Shown here in pieces: positions 1 to 6,740 of a stretch of 8,454 nucleotides of DNA (its first letter is position 1; every line of letters starts with the position of its first letter). This stretch comes from Verrucomicrobiota bacterium. GTDB taxonomy: Bacteria; Verrucomicrobiota; Kiritimatiellia; Kiritimatiellales; Pontiellaceae. The notes below the pieces were generated by a model. The model was not told where the DNA came from and ran no database searches. It saw only the letters and a program-made list of their open reading frames with translations. The stretch is taken from contig DOEU01000136.1 in NCBI GenBank assembly GCA_003532555.1, positions 5,044 to 13,497 on the forward strand. Direction: 5' to 3'. The position numbers and the translations under genes were made by a program.

Positions 1-1529
1 GTATTATAGAGATTTTATCATCTGTTTTTAAAATAGATAGAGAGAAAGTGGCCGCAACGTTAGCAGATAAAAATCGACGATATGTGCGTTTAGTAAAGTA
101 TGTGCCTGCACGTAATTTGGAATCGTTTGATAGGGTTTTCCAGGGTGTGATATATCGTCCCAATAAGGAAGCGGAAGTAGTCTTAAAGGGGGTTTTATTA
201 GAAGAGGCGCCTATTCGAAGCTATCCAAAAGGCTCACTCATGGCACATGTGTTAGGTTTTTCTAATCGCGAGGGAGTAGGCTCGGCAGGGATTGAATTGC
301 GTTATGATGCTTATTTGAAGGGTAAAGAGGGACACCGGAGTAGTAAAAAAGATGGCCGGGGTCGTGAGGTCTACAGTGCAAGGGAATTAGATATACCGTC
401 TGAAAACGGGGCTACGGTCGTGCTCACATTGGATCAGCAGATTCAGTATGTAACAGAAAAAGCGATTGAGAAGATTTGCTTTGATTATAATGCAAAAGGG
501 GCGTGGGCGATTGTACAGGATGTTCGATCGGGTGAAATCCTATCAATGGCATCGTTCCCTAAATTTGATCCAAATCGATATGGGCGTGCACCAAAAGAGT
601 GGCTAAGAAATCGGTCAATATCTGTTAATTTTGAACCTGGTTCGACGATGAAGGCAGGTGTTGTATCGAAGGCGATCGATATAGATTTGATCACTCCAAA
701 AGATCGTTTTGACTGTGAGAATGGGTCTTGGGCTTATGCGGGAAAAAAATTAAATGATAGCCATGCAGAAGGAGTTCTGAGCGTGGAAGATATTCTGAAG
801 GTTTCGAGTAATATAGGAACTGCGAAGATAGCGCTGATGATGGGAGATCAGCGCTTGTATGATGGATTGAAAGCATTTCAATTTGGGGAGCGTCTCGGCG
901 TGGGATTGCCGGGAGAAGAAGCAGGCATTTTTCATTCAACGAACGATTGGTCTAAAATTAGTGCTACACGGATTGGGATGGGTCAAGGTATTAGTGCTAC
1001 GTCACTTCAAGTGCTTTCGATGATCAGTACGATTGCGAATGATGGATTTCAAATGAGACCGTATCTTTTGAAACGAGTGGTTAGTGATCAGGGCGATGTG
1101 CTGCAAGAGAGTGAGCCTGAATTATTGGGGCAACCGATTTCTCGTTCAACCGCATTACAAATGCAGCGTATGCTGGCGCGGGTAGTTTCTGAAGAAGATG
1201 GAACCGGGATCAAGGCACGAGTTGATGGGTATACAGTCGGTGGCAAAACAGGCACGGCCCAAAAGGTAAAACCACGAGAAGAGGGGGGCGGTTATTATGA
1301 TAAGCGTTTTACCTCTTCTTTTGTTGGTTTTATACCTGTTGAGAATCCACAACTTGCGATTATTGTTGTGGCGGATGATCCTGGTATCTATACGGAGAGT
1401 GGACGAAAAATAAGCTATTATGGTGGTACGGTCTGTGGACCTGCTTTTCGAGATATAGCTGAATTTTCAGTTCGGTATTTGCGAATCTCGCCGGAAGGGC
1501 GCACGATATATATCAATAGGTTTGAATAA
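1..1529 (+). CDS. ftsI: Septal peptidoglycan transpeptidase FtsI (PBP3-type class B PBP), 5' partial
   Basis: This is the D,D-transpeptidase that crosslinks septal peptidoglycan, working in the periplasm with FtsW. The frame is open from base 3 to the stop at 1527-1529, giving 508 visible residues. The N-terminus, with the cytoplasmic tail and single membrane anchor, lies off the left edge. A GTG at 48 is internal, because family-like sequence continues upstream of it. The first part resembles the PBP dimerisation domain (YPKG...HVLGF...G..GIE around 228-300). The transpeptidase domain has all three active-site motifs: SxxK as STMK at 642-653 (nucleophile Ser codon 642), SxN as SSN at 804-812, and KTGT at 1245-1256. 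About 94 residues follow KTGT and no PASTA domains are seen, as in Gram-negative FtsI rather than spore or Gram-positive forms. The stop overlaps the murE start by one base. Position next to murE favours FtsI over the elongation enzyme PBP2. Confidence 0.95.
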   Translation, partial: IIEILSSVFKIDREKVAATLADKNRRYVRLVKYVPARNLESFDRVFQGVIYRPNKEAEVVLKGVLLEEAPIRSYPKGSLMAHVLGFSNREGVGSAGIELRYDAYLKGKEGHRSSKKDGRGREVYSARELDIPSENGATVVLTLDQQIQYVTEKAIEKICFDYNAKGAWAIVQDVRSGEILSMASFPKFDPNRYGRAPKEWLRNRSISVNFEPGSTMKAGVVSKAIDIDLITPKDRFDCENGSWAYAGKKLNDSHAEGVLSVEDILKVSSNIGTAKIALMMGDQRLYDGLKAFQFGERLGVGLPGEEAGIFHSTNDWSKISATRIGMGQGISATSLQVLSMISTIANDGFQMRPYLLKRVVSDQGDVLQESEPELLGQPISRSTALQMQRMLARVVSEEDGTGIKARVDGYTVGGKTGTAQKVKPREEGGGYYDKRFTSSFVGFIPVENPQLAIIVVADDPGIYTESGRKISYYGGTVCGPAFRDIAEFSVRYLRISPEGRTIYINRFE

Positions 1530-1531
1530 TG
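1527..1531 (+). promoter_or_regulatory. TAATG stop/start overlap, ftsI to murE
   Basis: The last base of the ftsI TAA is the first base of the murE ATG. With only a weak AGG upstream (1518-1520), this arrangement suggests that ribosomes terminating on ftsI restart on murE. The coupling itself is inferred. Confidence 0.7.
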
Positions 1532-2983
1532 AAGATAAGAGAAGTCATTCAGATACTAGATAAGCCGTTGTTGAGCGGAGACTCCGAGCAGCGGATAAGT
1601 GGGGTGGTTTCCGACTCGCGCTCGATACTACCAGGAACGGTGTTTGTTTGTATTTCAGGAGCTCGGTTTGATGGGCATGAATTCATTGAAGAAGCGATTC
1701 AACGGGGTGCGGTACTCATTATTGCAGAGCGAGTTGTCCAGGTGCGAGAGCCGATTGGATTACTTCAAGTAGAATCATCGAGAGATGCGTTGGCTACACT
1801 AGCTCATCATTACCATGGGACTGCTGGAGATCGACTTCATTTAACTGGGATTACGGGTACGAATGGGAAGACATCTACGGCATTTCTACTTCAGCATCTC
1901 TTGCAAAGTGCTTCTATCAAAACAGGTCTGATCGGAACAGTACACTATGATTTAGGAGACCGTGTTTTACCGGCGCAACGGACAACTCCTGAGGCGGATG
2001 AATTACATGCTTATTTGGGTGAAATGCAGCGGTGTGATTGCGATGCAGCGGTGATGGAAGTGTCGTCGCATGCGATTAATATGAAGCGGGTTTCCGCGCT
2101 TTTATTTGATGTAGTTTTATTTACAAACCTATCGCACGATCACTTGGATTATCATGCAAATATGGAGGATTATTTTCGCGTAAAATGCCATCTATTCTCG
2201 CAGGCAAAAAAGAATTGTATAGCGGTTGTAAATGGCGATGATTCTTATGGGCAACGATTGATAAAAGAGCTTTCGGTTCCGGTGATTTCTTTTGGAGAAA
2301 CTACAGCTGCAAAGGTACGTGCGGAGCGGATTAAAACAGGTGCAAAAGGAACATGTTTTTATGTCTATTCTCCATGGGGTGAAGGGTGGATTCAATTGCC
2401 TTTATTAGGACGATTTCATGTGGCGAATGCGTTGGCGGCGATGTCAGTTGCAGGTGCATATGGAATTTCTTTTGAATCAATTCAGACAGCCTTTAAGCGG
2501 ATGTCTTCTATCCCCGGAAGACTGGAATTAATTCGTACATTCAATAAGCGCCGGGTTTTTATTGATTATGCGCATACGCCCGATGCGTTAGAATCGGTCT
2601 TGAATACATTACGTTCATGGGTACGAGGTAAGCTATGGGTGGTATTTGGATGTGGTGGAAATCGAGATCAAAAAAAACGAATATCGATGGGTCGTATTGC
2701 ATCCGTTCATGCTGATAAGGTGGTTTTAACGAGTGATAATCCACGCCGAGAAGATCCTTTTTTAATTTGTAGTGATATTCTTGAGGGGTGGCTGGATTCA
2801 AATCATGCGCATGTCGAGATTAATCGAAAAAAGGCAATAGAATATGCGATGAGGCGAATGAAACGTGGGGATATTTTATTGGTAGCTGGAAAAGGGCATG
2901 AGACGTATCAAGAATTGAATGGAACGGTGTACCCCTTTGAAGATCGATTGGTGATTGAAGCTTGGTCTAAACAATGCAGTTAA
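1529..2983 (+). CDS. murE: UDP-MurNAc-tripeptide synthetase MurE, predicted meso-DAP-adding
   Basis: Cytoplasmic ATP-dependent ligase that adds the third stem-peptide residue to UDP-MurNAc-L-Ala-D-Glu. The 484-residue length is normal for the family. The N-terminal UDP-substrate domain has SDSR...GxxFVCISG at about residues 27-45. The ATP-binding P-loop GTNGKTS is at 110-116. The lysine in YFRVK (residue 219) fits the position of the carbamylated lysine of Mur ligases. DYAHTP is at 346-351, and the C-terminal domain has DNPR at 403-406 and GKGHE at 454-458. In characterised MurE enzymes DNPR marks specificity for meso-diaminopimelate, whereas L-lysine enzymes differ there; specificity here is thus inferred from motif. 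The ATG at 1529 shares its A with the ftsI TAA. Only a weak AGG (1518-1520) precedes it, so translation is probably coupled to ftsI. A run of eight A at 2670-2677 does not break the frame. Confidence 0.97.
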   Translation: MKIREVIQILDKPLLSGDSEQRISGVVSDSRSILPGTVFVCISGARFDGHEFIEEAIQRGAVLIIAERVVQVREPIGLLQVESSRDALATLAHHYHGTAGDRLHLTGITGTNGKTSTAFLLQHLLQSASIKTGLIGTVHYDLGDRVLPAQRTTPEADELHAYLGEMQRCDCDAAVMEVSSHAINMKRVSALLFDVVLFTNLSHDHLDYHANMEDYFRVKCHLFSQAKKNCIAVVNGDDSYGQRLIKELSVPVISFGETTAAKVRAERIKTGAKGTCFYVYSPWGEGWIQLPLLGRFHVANALAAMSVAGAYGISFESIQTAFKRMSSIPGRLELIRTFNKRRVFIDYAHTPDALESVLNTLRSWVRGKLWVVFGCGGNRDQKKRISMGRIASVHADKVVLTSDNPRREDPFLICSDILEGWLDSNHAHVEINRKKAIEYAMRRMKRGDILLVAGKGHETYQELNGTVYPFEDRLVIEAWSKQCS

Positions 2984-4287
2984 TGGTAGATAATTTGGCT
3001 CGTTGGAGCGGGGGAAGTTGGTCTTATAGGCCAGTTGCAGATGAAATTCTGGGCGTTACTCAAGACACAAGGGTGATCGGTCCGGGTATGCTTTATGTGG
3101 CTCTGGTTGGCGAACGTTATGATGGGCATGATTATGTGAGAGAAGCCTTTCATAAAGGCGCTATCGCGGCATTAGTTTCGGAGTCTTATCTGGGTAAAGA
3201 GCCGGGCTTATTATTTGTTCAAGACCCCTTAGTTGCTTTGCATAAAATAGGGGCGGCATATCGTCGATCATGGTCCGGTCGTGTTATTGGCATTACTGGA
3301 AGCGTGGGAAAAACAACGGTCAAAGAGCTATGTTCGGTGGTGATGGGTGAGGCCGATGATGTACATAAGACCTTGGGGAATTATAATAATCATATTGGCG
3401 TTCCTTTAACGTTATTGGGACTTAAAGAACGACATCAATGGGCAGTCGTTGAATTGGGAATGAACCATCCTGGTGAAATTAAACCGTTAGCGGAAATGAT
3501 GAAGCCAGAAATCGGTATTGTAACTGATCTAGGTGCAGCTCACCGTGCTCATTTTAATTCTATGGAAGCTATCGTTAATGAAAAGGCAGATTTATTACGG
3601 GTATTACCTAAAAATGGAACTGCGATATTGATGAGAAATGAAGTATGGTATGAAATGCTTTGTAACCAAACCGATGCAACTGTTGTGGATGTGGGCTTGG
3701 ACATAGAAGCCACGATTCAAGGATCCTTTCAAGAGGATGTTCTTGTGGTTGATGGAACTCGTTATTGCTTACCACAGCCAGGAGAGCACATGGCTAGAAA
3801 TTTATTGCGGGCGATTGGTTTGGGTCTTATTTATGGGCGCACGCACAAGCAAATGATGGAGGGCTTGCAAAACTATATCTCGGCTCCAATGAGGTGGACT
3901 GAACATGAACATGAGGGTGTTTGCTGGATTAATGATGCTTATAATGCAAATCCGCTTTCCATGCGAGCAGCACTTAAGACCTTAAAGCAACAGCCAGCAC
4001 GAAGGCGATATGCTGTACTTGGAGAGATGTTCGAATTGGGTGATACTGCTGAAAAGGAACATATTGCATTGGCACAATTCACCGAGGAACTGGAATTAGA
4101 TGGCTGGATTGTGATTGGATCATTTTGCAAATTAATGGTGGCGGGACGCTCGGGGGTTGCGGTTGAATCGGTAGAGGAGGCCGCAGAACAGATCAAGAAT
4201 TGGGTCTTATCTGGTGATTCGGTTTTATTAAAGGGTTCGCGGGGTAGTCATGTTGAACAGTTAATGGATTTTTTTAAAAAGGATTAA
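2974..4287 (+). CDS. murF: UDP-MurNAc-tripeptide--D-alanyl-D-alanine ligase MurF
   Basis: Cytoplasmic ligase that adds the D-Ala-D-Ala dipeptide to UDP-MurNAc-tripeptide, the last soluble step before MraY. Numbering from the ATG at 2974 (437 residues), the N-terminal domain has QDTR...GERYDGHD at about 30-52, paralogous to the same region of MurE. The P-loop GSVGKTT is at 109-115, NYNNHIG is at 136-142, and the MurF-typical NDAYNANP is at 320-327. All expected domains are present. The start is ambiguous. The ATG at 2974 gives a 10-base overlap with murE and, from memory, the usual spacing to the LARWSGG segment. The in-frame ATG at 2983 would give a TAATG overlap like the junctions at 1529 and 5430 and a protein three residues shorter. 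Neither has a clear Shine-Dalgarno. A T7A5 tract lies just before the stop. Function is secure; the start is not. Confidence 0.96.
   Translation: MQLMVDNLARWSGGSWSYRPVADEILGVTQDTRVIGPGMLYVALVGERYDGHDYVREAFHKGAIAALVSESYLGKEPGLLFVQDPLVALHKIGAAYRRSWSGRVIGITGSVGKTTVKELCSVVMGEADDVHKTLGNYNNHIGVPLTLLGLKERHQWAVVELGMNHPGEIKPLAEMMKPEIGIVTDLGAAHRAHFNSMEAIVNEKADLLRVLPKNGTAILMRNEVWYEMLCNQTDATVVDVGLDIEATIQGSFQEDVLVVDGTRYCLPQPGEHMARNLLRAIGLGLIYGRTHKQMMEGLQNYISAPMRWTEHEHEGVCWINDAYNANPLSMRAALKTLKQQPARRRYAVLGEMFELGDTAEKEHIALAQFTEELELDGWIVIGSFCKLMVAGRSGVAVESVEEAAEQIKNWVLSGDSVLLKGSRGSHVEQLMDFFKKD
4279..4283 (+). promoter_or_regulatory. Shine-Dalgarno (AAGGA) for mraY
   Basis: AAGGA lies seven bases before the mraY ATG at 4291, within the last codons of murF. 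It supports that ATG as the start. It is one of only two clear ribosome-binding sites in the window. Confidence 0.75.
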
Positions 4288-4290
4288 GCG

Positions 4291-5430
4291 ATGCTTTATT
4301 TTCTCTCTCAATTTGAATCTGTACTTTCGGAGTTACGGTTATTCCAATATATCACGGTGCGAACACTATTTGCGGCGGCTACAGGGTTTATCGTCATGTT
4401 GTTGATTAGTCCAAGTTGGATTCACCGCTTACGTGCTGTCAACTTTAGTGAGCAAAAAGTGGATAAGCGGGTTGGGGTTGAGCGTAAAAGACAGAAGTTG
4501 GGCACGCCAACGATGGGCGGGATTATTATTATTATCGCAACCACTTTTTCTACGCTCTTGTGGGCAATCCCAACCAATCGCTATGTGTTGCTAACATTAG
4601 GCACATTGATTGTTATGGGTGCGATTGGATTTCTTGATGATTATTGGAAAATTAAACGTAAAAATGGCCTGAGTGTACAAGGTAAATTTTTGGCTCAGTT
4701 ATTGTGGGCAATCGGGGTTTTTGCTGTTTTATGGAGCGATTCCGAAACGCAGCAGCGGGTGCGTGATTTTATGGTGCCTTTTTATAAACATCCGCTCTTT
4801 GATTTGGGTCTAATTGGAGGTTTGGTCTTTATCGTGGTTGTTTTAGTGGGAGCTTCAAACGCTGTTAACTTAACGGATGGATTGGATGGTCTTGCAATTG
4901 GATGTACCAATTCGGTGATTGGGGCATATCTACTGCTGACCTATGTAGCAGGCCATTTTAATTTTTCACAATATTTACAAGTTCCATTTGTACAAGGCAG
5001 TGGAGAATTGACTGTCTTTTGCGGGGCGTTATTGGGTGCTGGACTGGGCTTCCTTTGGTTCAATTGTCATCCTGCCAAGGTATTTATGGGTGATACAGGT
5101 AGTTTGGCCTTAGGAGGTACTGTAGGCATGTTGGCTATTTTAATTAAACAGGAATTATTGTTGGTTATTGTGGGAGGGGTATTTGTGATCGAAGCGTTGA
5201 GTGTAATCTTGCAAACGAGTTATTTTAAATACACACGGAAGCGTTTTGGTAAGGGGCGACGTATTTTCAAGTGTGCTCCTTTACATCATCACTTTGAGCA
5301 TTTGGAAAAAGAGCGTGCCGTTAAAGCGAATCGATTACCGGAACTGATTGAAACCGTGATTGTTACTCGTTTTTGGATTTTAGGGATTATTTTTGCCCTC
5401 ATCGGAATCGCTACATTAAAAATTCGATAA
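4291..5430 (+). CDS. mraY: Phospho-N-acetylmuramoyl-pentapeptide transferase MraY
   Basis: Integral inner-membrane enzyme that transfers phospho-MurNAc-pentapeptide from UDP to undecaprenyl phosphate, making lipid I. The 379-residue protein is strongly hydrophobic, consistent with the family's ten membrane helices. Signature motifs appear in order: GTPTMGG at about 71-77; FLDDYWK, with the catalytic-site Asp pair at 116-117; NAVNLTDGLDG, with Asn193, Asp196 and Asp199; MGDTGS, with Asp268; and the cytoplasmic HHH at 332-334. Spacing up to Asp268 matches the E. coli enzyme closely as I recall it. After HHHFE a 19-residue segment (337-355) replaces a loop of about 8 residues in E. coli, making the protein longer than usual. 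The gene starts three bases after the murF stop, behind an AAGGA ribosome site, and ends in a TAATG overlap with murD. Confidence 0.98.
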   Translation: MLYFLSQFESVLSELRLFQYITVRTLFAAATGFIVMLLISPSWIHRLRAVNFSEQKVDKRVGVERKRQKLGTPTMGGIIIIIATTFSTLLWAIPTNRYVLLTLGTLIVMGAIGFLDDYWKIKRKNGLSVQGKFLAQLLWAIGVFAVLWSDSETQQRVRDFMVPFYKHPLFDLGLIGGLVFIVVVLVGASNAVNLTDGLDGLAIGCTNSVIGAYLLLTYVAGHFNFSQYLQVPFVQGSGELTVFCGALLGAGLGFLWFNCHPAKVFMGDTGSLALGGTVGMLAILIKQELLLVIVGGVFVIEALSVILQTSYFKYTRKRFGKGRRIFKCAPLHHHFEHLEKERAVKANRLPELIETVIVTRFWILGIIFALIGIATLKIR

Positions 5431-5432
5431 TG
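5428..5432 (+). promoter_or_regulatory. TAATG stop/start overlap, mraY to murD
   Basis: The mraY TAA and the murD ATG share one base and no Shine-Dalgarno precedes them. The overlap decides the murD start in favour of 5430 over the upstream in-frame ATG at 5373. Reinitiation from mraY is the likely mode of translation, by inference. Confidence 0.7.
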
Positions 5433-6740
5433 ACTGATTCAAACCCATCAACCTTAATTATTGGAGCTGGAAAAAGTGGTTTAGCTGCAGAAGCTCTGCT
5501 GCAGTCAGAAGGGATGCCGACGTCAATTTTTGATGAGCAAACGCATACTATACAAAATCTTGAAGATCATTGTGAGGTCTCTGTTATTGATCAAGCAATT
5601 ATTAGTCCGGGATTTTCTTTAACCCATCCTTGGTGCGATGTGTTGAGGCAATATTCAATTCCGCTTTGTTCTGAAATCGAGTTAGGATGGTCCCGTTTTA
5701 AAGGAAAAACAATCGCAGTTACGGGCTCCAACGGAAAGAGCAGCACAGTTAAATGGATTACTGAGATATTGAAATTGATTGGTGATGATGTTGTGCTGGG
5801 TGGAAACTATGGCATCCCCGCAAGCGAAGTGGTCTTGAAGAATGCAGAAGCAGATTGGTTGGTACTTGAGGTGAGCTCGTTTCAGTTGGAGACAGTTCGA
5901 AAATTTTCACCAACGGTTGGGATCCTTTTAAATTTACTACCTAATCACCTGGATCGCCATGATTCGATCGACGCCTATACAGCGATTAAAGGGCGTATTT
6001 TCGGGCCGTCCTTCTCTTCGGAGACGCATGCAATCCTTCCTTTAGATTTAATGGATTCTTATGAAAAAGAATTAAAAACAACTAGATCAGTTTTTAATTT
6101 TGGAACTAGTTCAATAGCAGATTATGTTGCTTCGGAGGGCGTGATTGAGTGGCAAGGTCAGCCGCTTTTGGATTTGCGGGGAACCCATTTTTCGACTTCT
6201 CATTTGTTAGAGAGTAGTGGCGCGGCCGTAGCTACATTAATGCATGCGCTTGAGATAGATATGGTGCATGTGCGAAAAGCCGCTTTATTGTTTCAGGGGT
6301 TATCTCATCGGTTCGAGCAAGTTGGGATAGTTCATGGGGTTACCTGCCTGAATGATTCAAAGGCGACGAACCTAGCGGCTATGGCAGCGGCTGTTCGCTC
6401 TTGTCAGGGAAAGGTTCATTTATTGGCAGGTGGTTTGTTAAAGGAGTCAGATTTGACTTTTGTTAAAGAAATACTGGTAGAAAAGGTCTCTAGGTTATAC
6501 GTTTTCGGTGAGTCGGCATTCAAAATGAAGGCAGCTTGGGGAGATGCAGTTGCATGTTCATCCTGTTCGTCTCTGAAAGAGGCGTTCGAGTTGGCATGTA
6601 AAGAAGCATCATCTGGAGAGTCATTATTACTCTCGCCGGGTTGTGCGAGTTTTGATCAATTTGGCGGATTCGAAGACCGTGGAGATCAATTTCGATCCTT
6701 GGTGAGTCGATGGAAAGAAAAGGTAGGAGTTAAGATATGA
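5430..6740 (+). CDS. murD: UDP-MurNAc-L-alanine--D-glutamate ligase MurD
   Basis: Cytoplasmic ligase that adds D-glutamate to UDP-MurNAc-L-Ala, the second step of stem-peptide assembly. It has 436 residues, the usual family length. The N-terminal Rossmann-like domain begins with LIIGAGKSG at about 9-17. The ATP P-loop GSNGKSST is at 99-106. LLPNHLDRH followed by an IKGRIF segment fits the central domain with the carbamylated lysine. HRFEQV...NDSKATN and the C-terminal SPGCASFDQF...EDRGDQF complete the MurD pattern. I chose the ATG at 5430, which shares its A with the mraY TAA. The frame can be extended to an ATG at 5373, but that adds 19 residues of shadow translation inside mraY and would displace the dinucleotide-fold-like start. 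No Shine-Dalgarno precedes 5430, so coupling to mraY is likely. The 3' end overlaps the next gene by four bases (ATGA). Confidence 0.97.
   Translation: MTDSNPSTLIIGAGKSGLAAEALLQSEGMPTSIFDEQTHTIQNLEDHCEVSVIDQAIISPGFSLTHPWCDVLRQYSIPLCSEIELGWSRFKGKTIAVTGSNGKSSTVKWITEILKLIGDDVVLGGNYGIPASEVVLKNAEADWLVLEVSSFQLETVRKFSPTVGILLNLLPNHLDRHDSIDAYTAIKGRIFGPSFSSETHAILPLDLMDSYEKELKTTRSVFNFGTSSIADYVASEGVIEWQGQPLLDLRGTHFSTSHLLESSGAAVATLMHALEIDMVHVRKAALLFQGLSHRFEQVGIVHGVTCLNDSKATNLAAMAAAVRSCQGKVHLLAGGLLKESDLTFVKEILVEKVSRLYVFGESAFKMKAAWGDAVACSSCSSLKEAFELACKEASSGESLLLSPGCASFDQFGGFEDRGDQFRSLVSRWKEKVGVKI
6725..6729 (+). promoter_or_regulatory. Shine-Dalgarno (AGGAG) for the LysM lipoprotein
   Basis: AGGAG lies seven bases before the ATG at 6737, inside the end of murD. 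It is the strongest ribosome site in the window. It favours the first ATG over the in-frame ATG at 6752, which would shorten the signal peptide by five residues. It suggests that the lipoprotein can be translated independently of murD as well as by coupling. Confidence 0.8.

Noticed and set aside
48..50. GTG at 48 as the start of ftsI
   Set aside because: The frame stays open to the left edge and the upstream codons continue plausible FtsI sequence. A start here would also remove the membrane anchor, so the gene is simply cut by the window.
691..939. Minus-strand open frames within ftsI, murE and murF (for example 691-939, 2559-2801, 3939-4196)
   Set aside because: They lie antisense to strongly conserved coding sequence, lack ribosome sites and show no family features.
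2670..2677. Run of eight A in murE as a programmed slippage site
   Set aside because: The downstream frame carries the essential DNPR and GKGHE motifs in the same frame, and no stimulatory structure or alternative product is evident. Ordinary Gln-Lys-Lys codons explain the run.
4269..4280. T7A5 tract near the end of murF as a terminator
   Set aside because: It has no preceding GC-rich stem and lies just before the mraY ribosome site within a tightly packed operon. It encodes Phe-Phe-Lys-Lys in the MurF tail.
4522..4536. ATT trinucleotide repeat in mraY
   Set aside because: Four ATT plus one ATC encode five isoleucines in a membrane helix. Codon choice in a hydrophobic segment is enough explanation.
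5373..5429. Upstream extension of murD to an ATG at 5373
   Set aside because: It lies wholly inside the end of mraY in another frame and adds residues unlike MurD. The ATG at 5430 fits the family N-terminus and the TAATG overlap.
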